Source: an uncultured Alloprevotella sp. (GTDB taxonomy: Bacteria; Bacteroidota; Bacteroidia; Bacteroidales; Bacteroidaceae). From it: DNA of 64,000 bases. Shown here piece by piece: positions 8,963 through 18,019 of this stretch (the stretch's first letter is position 1; each line of letters starts with the position of its first letter). The notes beneath the pieces were generated by a model. It was not told the DNA's origin. It ran no database searches and saw nothing but the letters and a program-made list of their open reading frames with translations. A program made the position numbers and the translations under genes. Location: contig CALUOQ010000002.1 of the NCBI GenBank assembly GCA_944322325.1, forward strand, positions 186,001-250,000, in the 5' to 3' direction.

Positions 8963-10516
8963 ATGAGAAATACTGTGCTCACCTGCCTGCTGGCCGCCTT
9001 GGCCCTGCTGATGCCGGCACCAGCCGCAGCCCAGGGCATGTTTGTCCCGACGGACACGGCTGTGCGACGCGGCACCCTGCCGAACGGACTGGCGTACTAC
9101 GTCCGCCGCAACGCGCAGCCCAGCGGCCGGGCCGACTTCCATCTGGTCCTGAAAGCCGGGTCGTTGCAGGAGGAGGACAGTGAGCGCGGCGTGGCCCTCT
9201 TTGTGGCGCGCATGGGCCTGACGAGCACCGCGCATTTTCCCGCCGGCGCCCTGAACGCCTACTGCGCCAGCCTCGGCGTGAAGGAGGACGACGGCCTCGA
9301 CTACGCCGTCTCCTACGACCAGACGCTCTACCACCTCGTCAACATCCCCGTCGGCCGCCCGGCCACGGTGGACTCCTGCCTGCTCGTTCTTCGCGACTGG
9401 GCCGGGGACATCCGTTTCGGCGCCGACGAGGTCGAAACGGCGCGCTGCCTCGTCCGCCAGGCACAGGCGCACTTCCCGTCTGGCCTACAGCGCATCTGCA
9501 TGCGCCACCTGACAACCCTTTACTCCGGCTCGCGCTACGCGGAGCGCGAGCCCGCCGGCCTGGCGTCGGTCGTCGACACGTGCGGTCCGGCGACGCTGCG
9601 CGCTTTCTGCGAGCGGTGGTACCGCCCTGACCTGATGGGTGTCGTTGTCGTAGGCGACGTCGACCCCGACGCCGTCGCAAGCACCATCCAGTACCTCTTC
9701 GACGACCTCGACATGCCCGAACGGCCGACCCCGGTCCTCGCTTACCCCGTGCCCGACAACGTCCGGCCCATCTACGTCGCCGACAGCGACAGCACCGTCC
9801 GCGAACCGCTTTTCAGGGTCTCTTTCAAGATACCCGCCTACCCCGACTCGCTGAAGGGGGCCGTCGCCTATCTCGGCATGCAGTTCCTCAAACACGCCGC
9901 CATACGTATGCTCAACGACCGCCTCAGCCAGGCGCAGCTGCAAGCGGGCTGCCCCTTCGTCGAGGCGAGCAGTTCGATAATGCCTTACGGTGAGGCGAAA
10001 ACCAAGGACGCCCTGGTCCTCACCATCAAGGCGCGGCCCGGCGCCGAAACCGCCGCCCTGCGCGCCGTGCTCGGGGAGGTGGAGCGCATCAAGCGCGACG
10101 GTTTCACCATCAGGGAGTACGACCGCACACGCCGGGAACTGATGGAACAGCTCGAGGCGCGCCGCAACAACCGCGTCCGGCTGAACAACGGATTCTTCGC
10201 GCAGCAATGCATCGACCACTTCCTGCGCGGCGAGCCCTTGGTGTCGACGGCCGACCACTACTCGCTGATGAAGCAATTCACGCCCATGATGCCCGTCGAC
10301 GCGGTCAGCCGGCTCTTTGCGCGCATCGTGGCCCGCACGGACACAAACTTTGTCGTCACGGCCTTCTACCCCGCCACCGAGGGAGCCAACCGCCCCAGTG
10401 TGGACGAGCTGCGCCGCGCCGTGGCCAACGCTGCCACCACCCTGCCCGACCCCTACGTCGACCCGAGAGACGACGGGCCCCTCGGGCCGTCCCCGGACGC
10501 TCCTGCCGGCCCCTGA
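8963..10516 (+). CDS. M16 peptidase-like protein lacking the zinc site (secreted, half-length)
   Basis: 517 residues with a clear signal peptide (MRNTVLTCLLAALALLMPAP, cleavage probable after AAAQ). The fold-typical stretch GSLQEEDSERGVALFVARM aligns with the M16 zinc-binding region, but HxxEH is replaced by L79-F-V-A-R83. The distal glutamate region is also changed (VETARCLVRQAQ). It therefore cannot bind zinc in the usual way. Bacteroidota M16 enzymes of this type are usually near 930 residues with two halves; here only the first half plus one C-terminal M16 domain remain. It may act as a non-catalytic partner or substrate-binding subunit, as in mitochondrial MPP-alpha; this is inference. 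The frame is intact, so it is not an obvious pseudogene. It precedes dsbD by 80 bp. Confidence 0.82.
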   Translation: MRNTVLTCLLAALALLMPAPAAAQGMFVPTDTAVRRGTLPNGLAYYVRRNAQPSGRADFHLVLKAGSLQEEDSERGVALFVARMGLTSTAHFPAGALNAYCASLGVKEDDGLDYAVSYDQTLYHLVNIPVGRPATVDSCLLVLRDWAGDIRFGADEVETARCLVRQAQAHFPSGLQRICMRHLTTLYSGSRYAEREPAGLASVVDTCGPATLRAFCERWYRPDLMGVVVVGDVDPDAVASTIQYLFDDLDMPERPTPVLAYPVPDNVRPIYVADSDSTVREPLFRVSFKIPAYPDSLKGAVAYLGMQFLKHAAIRMLNDRLSQAQLQAGCPFVEASSSIMPYGEAKTKDALVLTIKARPGAETAALRAVLGEVERIKRDGFTIREYDRTRRELMEQLEARRNNRVRLNNGFFAQQCIDHFLRGEPLVSTADHYSLMKQFTPMMPVDAVSRLFARIVARTDTNFVVTAFYPATEGANRPSVDELRRAVANAATTLPDPYVDPRDDGPLGPSPDAPAGP

Positions 10517-10596
10517 CGGTGCTCCCGGCGACCGAATCACCCCATCCCTCACTTCAAACACCCCGTCAGTCTGAAAAAACTTAACCTCACATACAC

Positions 10597-12678
10597 ATGA
10601 AACGGACCTTATCCTTGTTCGCATTACTGCTGACACTGGCCTGGCTGCCCTTGGCGGCACAACTCCAGACCCCCGTGAAATTCGCGACCTCGCAAAAACG
10701 CGTGTCGCCCACGGAAATCGACCTTGTCTTTACCGCCACCATCGACGCCGGCTGGCACGTGTACTCCACCGGGCTGGGCGACGGCGGCCCCACCTCGGCC
10801 ACGTTTGCCACCGACGCCATCGAGGGCGCCGAACTCGTCGGGACGCTCAAGGCCGGCCCCGGCGAAAAGGACAAGCACGACGCCATCTTCGACATGCCGG
10901 TGCGCTACTTCGAAGGGACGGCCACCTTCACCCAACGCATCCGCCTGACAGCACCGACGTACTCGGTGAAAGGCTACCTGACCTACGGCGCCTGCAACGA
11001 CGAGAACTGCCTGCCGCCCACCAACGTCGACGTCACCGTGAGCGGATCCGACGGCCCGAAAGCCGCCTCCGCCGAAGCAAAGGCCGACGCAGCCCCCGCA
11101 GCCCCGGCCGCCACTGCGTCCGAAAAGACCGACGTGGCCATCTTCAACGGCCCCGCCGCGATGGTCGACACCGCCGCTGCCGCCGACACGACTGCCGCTG
11201 CGACAGCCGCCTCCGCCACGGCCGCAGACCTGTCGGCCGGTGCCCCGAGCCTGTGGCAGCCTGTCGTCGACGAGCTCCGCGCTTTCGACGACAGCGCGCC
11301 CTCGGACCAGCGCTCGTGGTGGGTAGTCTTCCTGCTGGGCTTCGTCGGTGGCGTCGTAGCGCTCTTTACCCCCTGCGTTTGGCCCATTATCCCAATGACG
11401 GTCAGCTTCTTCCTGAAACGTTCGTCCAGCCGGCGGCGCGGCGTGCGCGACGCCATGACGTACGGCGCCGCTATCGTGGTTATCTACGTGGGGCTGGGCG
11501 TCATCATCACGTCGCTGTTCGGCGCCAGCGCCCTTAACGACCTGTCGACGAACGCCGTGTTCAACATCCTGTTCTTCCTGATGCTCGTCGTGTTCGCCGC
11601 GAGCTTCTTCGGCGGCTTTGAGATTACGCTTCCTTCGTCCTGGAGCGACAAAGTCGACAGCAAGGCCGAAGCGACGACCGGCCTGCTGAGTATCTTCCTC
11701 ATGGCGTTCACGCTGTCGCTCGTATCGTTCTCGTGCACAGGTCCTATCATCGGTTTCCTGCTCGTCGAGGTCGGCACGTCGGGCAGCATCCTGGCCCCGA
11801 CCATCGGCATGTTGGGCTTCGCCATCGCGCTGGCCCTGCCGTTTACGCTCTTTGCGCTGTTCCCCACGTGGCTGAAGAGCGCACCCAAAAGCGGCGGCTG
11901 GATGAACGTCATCAAGGTGACACTCGGTTTCCTGGAGTTGGCGTTCGCGCTGAAGTTCCTTTCGGTGGCCGACCTGGCGTACGGCTGGCACCTGCTGGAC
12001 CGCGAGACGTTCCTGGCGCTTTGGATTGTCATCTTCGCCCTGCTGGGCTTCTACCTGCTGGGCAAGCTGAAATTCCCGCACGACGACGACACGACGCACA
12101 CCAGCGTGCCGCGCTTCTTCCTCGGCTTGGTGTCGCTGGCCTTCGCCGTCTACATGGTTCCGGGCCTTTGGGGCGCACCGCTCAAGGCAGTGAGCGCCTT
12201 TGCGCCGCCTATGTCGACGCAGGACTTCAACCTCGACCGTCAGTCGGACGTCGAAGCCCAGTTCAAGGACTACGACGCCGGCATGACCTATGCCGCCGAG
12301 ACGGGCAAACCCGTGCTTATCGACTTCACCGGGCATGGCTGCGTGAACTGCCGGAAGATGGAGCTGGCCGTTTGGCGCGACCCGTCCGTGGCGCGGCTCA
12401 TTAAGGAAAAGTACGTGCTCATCTCCCTTTATGTCGACGACAAGACCCGCCTGCCCGAGCCCATCGTCGTCAAGGAAAACGGGCAGGACGTCACGCTGCG
12501 CACCGTCGGCGACAAATGGAGCTACCTGCAACGCGCGAAGTTCGGCGCCAACGCCCAGCCTTTCTACGTCCTGCTCGACAACGAGGGCAAGCCGCTCAAC
12601 AAGTCCTACTCCTACGACGAAGACGTGCAGAAGTACGTCGACTTCCTCGAAGAGGGACTCGAGCGTTACCGTCAATAA
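10597..12678 (+). CDS. dsbD: thiol:disulfide interchange protein DsbD
   Basis: 693 residues. Order: signal peptide (1-21); DsbD-alpha periplasmic domain (about 25-150) with its cysteine pair in YGACNDENCLPP; an Ala/Thr-rich low-complexity linker (about 150-215); a multi-span membrane domain (about 240-540) with redox cysteines in CVWPIIPMT and FSCTGPIIG; and a C-terminal thioredoxin domain with C582-V-N-C585. It moves electrons from cytoplasmic thioredoxin across the inner membrane to periplasmic disulfide reductases. The long Ala-rich linker is unusual in composition. Repeat copy C (12712-12774) follows 33 bp after the stop and can terminate transcription. Confidence 0.95.
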   Translation: MKRTLSLFALLLTLAWLPLAAQLQTPVKFATSQKRVSPTEIDLVFTATIDAGWHVYSTGLGDGGPTSATFATDAIEGAELVGTLKAGPGEKDKHDAIFDMPVRYFEGTATFTQRIRLTAPTYSVKGYLTYGACNDENCLPPTNVDVTVSGSDGPKAASAEAKADAAPAAPAATASEKTDVAIFNGPAAMVDTAAAADTTAAATAASATAADLSAGAPSLWQPVVDELRAFDDSAPSDQRSWWVVFLLGFVGGVVALFTPCVWPIIPMTVSFFLKRSSSRRRGVRDAMTYGAAIVVIYVGLGVIITSLFGASALNDLSTNAVFNILFFLMLVVFAASFFGGFEITLPSSWSDKVDSKAEATTGLLSIFLMAFTLSLVSFSCTGPIIGFLLVEVGTSGSILAPTIGMLGFAIALALPFTLFALFPTWLKSAPKSGGWMNVIKVTLGFLELAFALKFLSVADLAYGWHLLDRETFLALWIVIFALLGFYLLGKLKFPHDDDTTHTSVPRFFLGLVSLAFAVYMVPGLWGAPLKAVSAFAPPMSTQDFNLDRQSDVEAQFKDYDAGMTYAAETGKPVLIDFTGHGCVNCRKMELAVWRDPSVARLIKEKYVLISLYVDDKTRLPEPIVVKENGQDVTLRTVGDKWSYLQRAKFGANAQPFYVLLDNEGKPLNKSYSYDEDVQKYVDFLEEGLERYRQ

Positions 12679-12711
12679 CCACCCGCCGGACCAGGGCAGC
12701 ACTTGGTCCGC

Positions 12712-12774
12712 ACAAGTACTACGACAGTTTTTCCTATCGCAGCGATAGAAAAAACTGTCGTAGTACTTGTTTTT
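12712..12774. repeat. Modular 21-bp palindromic repeat, copy C (3 units)
   Basis: Three 21-bp units (12712-12732, 12733-12753, 12754-12774) with 28-nt arms 12712-12739 and 12743-12770 around a 3-nt centre. The centre is identical to copy A (CTATCGCAGCGATAG). The arms differ from copy A by ACAG replacing CCCG on the left and CTGT replacing CGGG on the right, a compensated four-base change. Followed by TTTTTA, so it can act as the dsbD terminator. Confidence 0.9.
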
Positions 12775-12931
12775 ACCCCTCGCCGTGCCCGGCGGAACGG
12801 GGCCGCCCCGACAATGTCCGGAGAGGACGCCCGTAGCTTCCGCCGAAGCGAGATCGCCGCGTAACCGCCTGAAAGAGGCGCCGGAAATAGTTAAAATTCC
12901 CGAAAACGCAGCGCCGGCCTTTTTTATGCAG

Positions 12932-12939
12932 TACTTTTG
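12932..12939 (+). promoter_or_regulatory. Bacteroidota -7 element for ftsX operon
   Basis: TACTTTTG matches TAnnTTTG. It lies 13 bp before an in-frame ATG (12953) and 52 bp before the preferred ftsX ATG (12992), which supports the later start. Confidence 0.6.
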
Positions 12940-12991
12940 TAGCACTTTAACGATGGAGTACCCGCCCGAGTCGGCGGGGCGACGTACAAGA

Positions 12992-13864
12992 ATGACGAAA
13001 AAGAAAAGACGCAGCACCGGCGCATTCAACGCCATTACCTCGTGCATCAGCACAACCTTGGTACTTGTCCTTCTGGGGCTCATCGTGTTTTTCGTGACGA
13101 CAGCCCACAACCTGAGCCGCAGCGTCCGCGAGAATTTCACCGTGCAGGTGATGCTCTCGGACAGCCTTGGCGACAAGCAGACGCGCGCCATGCAGGCCGA
13201 ACTGAGCCGCGAGCCGTACGTGCGCCGCGTCTCGTACACCTCGAAGGACGACGCCACGCGCGAACAGGCCGAAGCGCTGGGCACGGACCCCGCCGAATTT
13301 CTCGGCACCAGTCCCATTCCCGCCTCGTTCGAGCTTCACCTGAAGGCCGACTACGCCAACAACGACAGTCTGGCCCGCTACCTCCCCGCCCTCACCGGCC
13401 GGAGCGAAATCATCGACGTCGTGTATCCGCGGGACTTGATGGACAACGTCAACCACAACATCCGGCAAATCAGCGCGGTGCTCCTCATTGTCGCCGTGCT
13501 GCTCACGTTCGTATCGTTCTCCCTGATCAACAACACCATGAGGCTGAACATCTATGCCCGCCGCTTCACCATACACACGATGAAGATGGTCGGCGCGCGG
13601 CGCAGCTTCATCCGCCGGCCGTTCATGGCGCGTGCCTTCTGGATCGGTGCCATCTCGGCGCTGCTGGCCGACGGGCTCCTCGCCGGCGGCATCATCCTGC
13701 TGCTCGACTGGGACCCGGGACTAACCGGGCTTATCGACCTCATCGTCTGGGGCGCCACGATGGGCAGCGTCGCCGTGTGCGGCATCCTGCTCACGGTAAT
13801 CTGCGCCTTCTTCTCCGTCAACAAACATCTGCGCATGAACACTGCGCAAGTCTTCGTCAGCTGA
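12992..13864 (+). CDS. ftsX: cell division protein FtsX
   Basis: 290 residues. Permease-like partner of the ATPase FtsE; the complex controls peptidoglycan hydrolases at the septum. Visible: a basic N-terminus, TM1 at about residues 20-42, an extracytoplasmic FtsX domain with the segment DLMDNVNHNIRQ, and three C-terminal membrane spans with the FtsX/MacB-like loop RLNIYARRFTIHTMKMVGA. The start MTKKKRRSTGAFNA is preferred over MEYPPES (12953) because the latter would begin only 13 bp after the -7 box. First gene of ftsX-DUF3098-uppP-truB-queA-folK. ftsE is not in the window. Confidence 0.92.
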   Translation: MTKKKRRSTGAFNAITSCISTTLVLVLLGLIVFFVTTAHNLSRSVRENFTVQVMLSDSLGDKQTRAMQAELSREPYVRRVSYTSKDDATREQAEALGTDPAEFLGTSPIPASFELHLKADYANNDSLARYLPALTGRSEIIDVVYPRDLMDNVNHNIRQISAVLLIVAVLLTFVSFSLINNTMRLNIYARRFTIHTMKMVGARRSFIRRPFMARAFWIGAISALLADGLLAGGIILLLDWDPGLTGLIDLIVWGATMGSVAVCGILLTVICAFFSVNKHLRMNTAQVFVS

Positions 13865-13919
13865 CGCCGAGAGGCCGGCAGCGACAAACGTCACTAACCC
13901 GCCAACCAATCAACTCATC

Positions 13920-14204
13920 ATGGATAGAAGAAATTTTGCATTTGACCGCGTCAACTTCATCCTGCTCGCCGCAGGCATGGTCGTCGTCATCATCGGTTTT
14001 CTCCTTATGTCGGGTCCCGGTTCGACCGAGACCGTATTCAACCCCGACGTATTCAGCGCACGCCGCATTAAGGTAGCCCCGCTCGTCAGCCTCGTCGGCT
14101 TTCTTTTCATGGTCTACGCCATCGTGCGCCGCCCCATAGACAAACACAACAACGACAAAGACTTAACTAACCAACCCACTCCACATTCAAATGACTTGGA
14201 TTGA
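13920..14204 (+). CDS. DUF3098 family small membrane protein
   Basis: 94 residues with two predicted membrane spans (about 12-31 and 54-68) separated by a short polar loop containing FNPDVFSARRIKVAP. DUF3098 proteins are characteristic of Bacteroidota and commonly lie between ftsX and uppP, as here. Function is unknown; the context suggests a role near cell-wall lipid or division machinery, which is inference. Its 3' end overlaps the start of uppP by 14 bp, implying translational coupling. Confidence 0.85.
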   Translation: MDRRNFAFDRVNFILLAAGMVVVIIGFLLMSGPGSTETVFNPDVFSARRIKVAPLVSLVGFLFMVYAIVRRPIDKHNNDKDLTNQPTPHSNDLD

Positions 14205-15030
14205 ATCAATCATCATCGCCATCGTCGAAGGCCTCACGGAGTTCCTGCCCGTCTCGTCTACGGGCCACATGATTATCACGCAGGGCCTGCTCGGCATGGA
14301 AAGCACGCCGTTTCTGAAGGCTTTCACCGTTATCATCCAGTTCGGCGCCATCCTTTCCGTCATCTGCCTCTATTGGCGCAAGTTCTTCTATCCGGAAACC
14401 ATGCAAAGCAAGGGATACACCTGGTGGCAGGCCATCTGGCGCTTTTATCTGCGCCTGATAGTCGGCGTCATACCTGCCGTGATTCTGGGCTTTACGTTCA
14501 ACGACTTCATCGAATCGAACCTCGACAATGTCATGCTGGTAGCCGTGATGCTCATAGTGGGCGGCGTGTTCATGTTATTCTGCGACCGTCTGTTCAGCGA
14601 CTCGTCCGAGACGACTCCTATGACGCTGAAGCGCGCCTTTATCATCGGTTGCTTCCAGTGTATCTCCATGATTCCGGGCATATCGCGCTCCATGGCTACG
14701 ATAGTGGGTGGTATGGCCCAGAAGCTGACGCGCAAGGCGGCCGCCGAGTTCTCGTTTTTCCTCGCCGTGCCGACCATGTTCGGCGCTACGTGCCTCGAAC
14801 TCTACAAGCTGATGAGCCACGACGGCGGCAATATCCTTACACAGGGCGATAACCTGAGCCTGCTGCTCACTGGCTGCGTAGTGGCTTTCGTAGTGGCCAT
14901 CCTTGCCATTAAGTTCTTCATCAACTACGTCGCTAAGTATGGCTTCGTCGCCTTCGGATGGTATCGCATCATTGTCGGCGCCGCAATTCTCATCATGGCT
15001 GCCCTGGGATACGAACTCACTTTGGACTAA
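14191..15030 (+). CDS. uppP: undecaprenyl-diphosphatase
   Basis: 279 residues, BacA/UppP family. It dephosphorylates undecaprenyl diphosphate in the membrane to recycle the carrier lipid for peptidoglycan and surface glycans, and its overexpression gives bacitracin resistance in model species. Both signature regions are visible: EGLTEFLPVSSTGHMI near the N-terminus, with the catalytic glutamate and serine cluster, and PGISRSMATI in the middle. About eight membrane spans. It overlaps the DUF3098 gene and is 9 bp before truB. Confidence 0.96.
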   Translation: MTWIESIIIAIVEGLTEFLPVSSTGHMIITQGLLGMESTPFLKAFTVIIQFGAILSVICLYWRKFFYPETMQSKGYTWWQAIWRFYLRLIVGVIPAVILGFTFNDFIESNLDNVMLVAVMLIVGGVFMLFCDRLFSDSSETTPMTLKRAFIIGCFQCISMIPGISRSMATIVGGMAQKLTRKAAAEFSFFLAVPTMFGATCLELYKLMSHDGGNILTQGDNLSLLLTGCVVAFVVAILAIKFFINYVAKYGFVAFGWYRIIVGAAILIMAALGYELTLD

Positions 15031-15039
15031 ACGGGAGGC

Positions 15040-15774
15040 ATGGATTTTTTCGAGGGAGAGGTACTGGCGTTCGACAAACCCTACGAATGGACGTCCTTCG
15101 GCATCGTGGCGAAGGTGCGGTGGCTGCTCACGCAACATCTGGGGCGCAAGATAAAGGTAGGACACGCCGGCACGCTCGACCCGCTGGCGACGGGCATCGT
15201 ACTACTCTGTACCGGAAAAGCCACAAAGCGTATCGAAGAACTTCAGGCCGGCGAGAAAGAATATACAGCCACCCTGCGGCTCGGCGCCACGACGGCGAGC
15301 TTTGACCTTGAGCACCCCGTCGACGCCACCTACCCCACCGACCACATCACCGAGGACGCCGTGCGCCAAGCGCTCCGCCGCTTCGAGGGCGACATTGAGC
15401 AGGTGCCGCCTGCGTTCTCCGCCTGCAAGATAGAGGGGCGCCGCGCCTATGCCTTGGCCCGCAAGGGAAAGGACGTCAGCCTCAGCGCCAAACCCATCCA
15501 TATCGCCGCTATCGAGCTCACCGGCTGCCGCCTGCCCGACGAAATCGACATCCGCGTCGTCTGTAGCAAGGGGACGTACATCCGCGCACTGGCCCGCGAC
15601 ATCGGGCAGGCGCTCGGAAGCGGCGCCCACCTGATGGCACTGCGCCGCACCAGGGTAGGCGACTATCGCATCGCCGACTGCATGACGCTCGAAAGTTTCG
15701 AGCAATGGCTGGCCGCACAGCCCGTCGCTACAACCTCACTCCAGACAAACACAAACAAGCCTACACAAATATGA
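15040..15774 (+). CDS. truB: tRNA pseudouridine(55) synthase
   Basis: 244 residues. It isomerises U55 in the T-loop of tRNAs. The catalytic aspartate is in [14 protein letters not shown], and the family segments [27 protein letters not shown] and [15 protein letters not shown] follow. Its stop overlaps the queA start (ATGA), indicating translational coupling. Confidence 0.96.
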   Translation: MDFFEGEVLAFDKPYEWTSFGIVAKVRWLLTQHLGRKIKVGHAGTLDPLATGIVLLCTGKATKRIEELQAGEKEYTATLRLGATTASFDLEHPVDATYPTDHITEDAVRQALRRFEGDIEQVPPAFSACKIEGRRAYALARKGKDVSLSAKPIHIAAIELTGCRLPDEIDIRVVCSKGTYIRALARDIGQALGSGAHLMALRRTRVGDYRIADCMTLESFEQWLAAQPVATTSLQTNTNKPTQI

Positions 15775-16823
15775 AGCTGTCGCAATTCAAATTCAAGCTG
15801 CCCGAGGAGAAAATCGCGAAGTACCCCGCACCCCACCGGGACGAGTGCCGCATGATGGTACTTCACCGGAAGAACGGCGAAATCGAGCACCGCATGTTCA
15901 AGGAGATACTGACCATGTTCGACGAACACGACGTCTTTGTCTTCAACGACACCAAGGTTTTTCCCGCCCGCTTATATGGGAACAAGGAAAAGACCGGTGC
16001 GCGCATCGAAGTGTTCCTTCTGCGCGAACTGAACCAGGAGTTGCGCCTATGGGACGTACTGGTAGACCCTGCGCGCAAGATACGCATCGGCAACAAGCTC
16101 TACTTCGGTGAAGACAACTCCATCGTGGCGGAAGTCATCGACAACACCACGAGCCGCGGACGCACCCTCCGTTTCCTCTACGACGGCGACCACGACGAAT
16201 TCAAGCGCCAGCTTTACGCCTTGGGCGAAGCCCCGATTCCCCGCTTCATCGGCCGGCCCTCCGAGCCCGAGGATCTGGAACGCTTCCAGTGCATCTTTGC
16301 CCGCAACGAGGGCGCCGTGACGGCTCCGACAGCCGGCCTGCATTTCTCGCGGGAGCTGATGAAACGCATGGAGATACGCGGCATCGACTTCGCGTACCTG
16401 ACGATGCACTGCGGACTGGGCAATTTCCGCACGACCGACGTCGAGGACCTCACGAAGCACAAGATGGACAGCGAGGAGATGCACGTGGACGGCACGTGCT
16501 GCCGGATCGTAAACACGGCCAAGGACAACGAACACAAGGTCGTAGCCGTAGGCACGACGGTGCAGCGCGCACTCGAAGCCTGCGTAGGCACCGACGGACG
16601 CATCAAGGAGTTCGGCGGATGGACCAATAAGTTTATTTTTCCGCCCTACCAGTTCTCCGTGGCTGACGCTATGCTTTCGAACTTCCACCTCCCCTATTCT
16701 ACGCTCCTCATGCTCACCGCAGCTTTCGGGGGCTACGAGCACACCATGGCGGCCTACGACGTGGCGCTCAAGGAGGACTACCAGTTCGGTCCCTACGGCG
16801 ACGTGATGCTCATTGTCGACTAA
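15771..16823 (+). CDS. queA: S-adenosylmethionine:tRNA ribosyltransferase-isomerase
   Basis: 350 residues. It transfers and isomerises the ribosyl moiety of SAM onto preQ1 in tRNA to give epoxyqueuosine. Conserved blocks are present: [64 protein letters not shown] and the C-terminal [18 protein letters not shown]. The start at 15771 overlaps the truB stop by 4 bp. No preQ1 riboswitch-like element is seen, as expected for an internal operon gene. Confidence 0.96.
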   Translation: MKLSQFKFKLPEEKIAKYPAPHRDECRMMVLHRKNGEIEHRMFKEILTMFDEHDVFVFNDTKVFPARLYGNKEKTGARIEVFLLRELNQELRLWDVLVDPARKIRIGNKLYFGEDNSIVAEVIDNTTSRGRTLRFLYDGDHDEFKRQLYALGEAPIPRFIGRPSEPEDLERFQCIFARNEGAVTAPTAGLHFSRELMKRMEIRGIDFAYLTMHCGLGNFRTTDVEDLTKHKMDSEEMHVDGTCCRIVNTAKDNEHKVVAVGTTVQRALEACVGTDGRIKEFGGWTNKFIFPPYQFSVADAMLSNFHLPYSTLLMLTAAFGGYEHTMAAYDVALKEDYQFGPYGDVMLIVD

Positions 16824-16830
16824 ACGCGCC

Positions 16831-17904
16831 ATGCCCACCCTGCTGCTCTCGCTCGGCGCCAACCTGGGCCACCGCGCGGCCACCCTCGCGACGGCCTGCG
16901 ACCTGCTCAGCCTCATGTTGGGCAGCCGCCCCGTGGTGTCGGACTTCTACGAGAGCGAACCCATGGGCTTCGCGTCGGACCACCGCTTCCTGAACTGCGC
17001 CGCACGCCTCGAATGCAGTGCGCAGCCGGCCGACGTGCTGGCGGTGTGCTGCCACGTGGAGCGCCTGCTGGGCCGCACACAGAAAAGCCACAACGGCCAA
17101 CACACCGACCGCCCCGTCGACATCGACCTGCTGGCCTACGGCGACACCGTCATGCAGACACCGGACCTTACCCTGCCCCACCCGCGCATGGGCAAACGGT
17201 CCTTTGTCCTCCTGCCGCTGGCCGAGATTGCCGGCGACCTGCGCCACCCCACCACAGGGCTGACCTACGACGAAATGGCCGCCCGCTGCACACAAGGCGA
17301 AGCCACGCGCATCGGAGGATCGGCGCCCCAGCTCTGCCGGCGCCTGACCGAGGCCGACGCCACGCCGCATACGACCGAAGGACTCAACCGGCTGCTCGCC
17401 CAACTCAGTTCCCGCCGTCTCACCTGGCAGCCCGACAGCCTGCGCGCCCTGCTTCGCCACGACGCACTGCGCCTGCTGGTGCTGACCGACGCCAAGGGCG
17501 ACCTCATCGGCACAGCCTCCCTGCTCGTCACGCCCCAGCTGACGGGCCTGAAAAGCCACCTGGAGGACGTCGTGGTCGACACGGCCTGGCGCGGCAAGGG
17601 GCTGGGCGCACGCCTCGTCGCCAACGCACTGGCCCACGCCGCGCGTGAAGGCATCGGCAGCCTCGAACTGACCTCGCGCCCCGAGCGCGAAGCGGCCAAC
17701 GCGCTCTACCGCAAAATGGGCTTTGCCCCACGCCCGACCAACGTCTACCGCACCACGGGCGAAGCACTGACACGATGGGCCTCCGCAGCAGGCGCACTCA
17801 CAAGTGCCGCGACAGGAAAAACAAGTACTACGATAGAAATTTCTGGGACTACGATAGAAAAAACGGGGACTACACTTGTAAAAACAGGGTCGCCGACAGG
17901 ATAA
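16831..17904 (+). CDS. folK: FolK-GNAT fusion with a repeat-derived C-terminal tail
   Basis: 357 residues. Residues 1-150 are 6-hydroxymethyl-7,8-dihydropterin pyrophosphokinase (folate synthesis): LSLGANLG at the start, RTQKSHNGQHTDRPVDIDLL and LPHPRMGKRSFVLLPL. Residues about 180-310 look like a GNAT acetyltransferase: LEDVVVDTAWRGKGLGARL contains the acetyl-CoA loop RGKGLG, and ANALYRKMGF is a typical late motif. Residues 324-357 are heptapeptide repeats (TSAATGK, TSTTIEI, SGTTIEK, TGTTLVK, then TGSPTG and stop) encoded by the dispersed 21-bp repeat; the TAA falls in the fifth unit. The start at 16831 lies 7 bp after queA; an ATG at 16813 inside queA is less likely. Whether the GNAT part is active is unknown. 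Confidence 0.88.
   Translation: MPTLLLSLGANLGHRAATLATACDLLSLMLGSRPVVSDFYESEPMGFASDHRFLNCAARLECSAQPADVLAVCCHVERLLGRTQKSHNGQHTDRPVDIDLLAYGDTVMQTPDLTLPHPRMGKRSFVLLPLAEIAGDLRHPTTGLTYDEMAARCTQGEATRIGGSAPQLCRRLTEADATPHTTEGLNRLLAQLSSRRLTWQPDSLRALLRHDALRLLVLTDAKGDLIGTASLLVTPQLTGLKSHLEDVVVDTAWRGKGLGARLVANALAHAAREGIGSLELTSRPEREAANALYRKMGFAPRPTNVYRTTGEALTRWASAAGALTSAATGKTSTTIEISGTTIEKTGTTLVKTGSPTG
17800..17904 (+). repeat. Modular 21-bp repeat, copy D (5 units, inside folK)
   Basis: Units start at 17800, 17821, 17842, 17863 and 17884, all in phase with the folK codons. Unit 1 begins ACAAGTGCCGCGACAGG, unit 2 ACAAGTACTACGATAG, unit 3 TCTGGGACTACGATAG, unit 4 ACGGGGACTAC and unit 5 ACAGGGTCGCCGACAGG. Unit 5 mirrors unit 1 and ends in the folK stop TAA where unit 1 has AAA. 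The array is direct, not palindromic. Spacing, order and the ACGGGGACTAC box match copies B and E. Confidence 0.92.
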
Positions 17905-18019
17905 ACCCGCCGGCGCCGTCGCGAGCACGAACGGTGCGGCCCGGAAGCACCGCACCGACTGCCCCGCAAACCGCGCCCCACCCCACCCTACAAACGACAA
18001 TAAAAACAAAACACTCACC

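Noticed and set aside
12953-12991. Earlier ftsX start adding MEYPPESAGRRTR
   Set aside because: It would begin 13 bp after the -7 box, leaving almost no leader, and the extra residues are not FtsX-like.
10624-13317. Very long open frame antisense to dsbD and ftsX
   Set aside because: High-GC coding sequence often leaves the opposite strand open; the product is low complexity (Arg/Gly/Glu-rich) with no domain, and the sense genes are certain.
15705-15770. Longer queA start inside truB
   Set aside because: [19 protein letters not shown] at 15771 is the conserved QueA beginning, and the ATGA overlap fits coupling.
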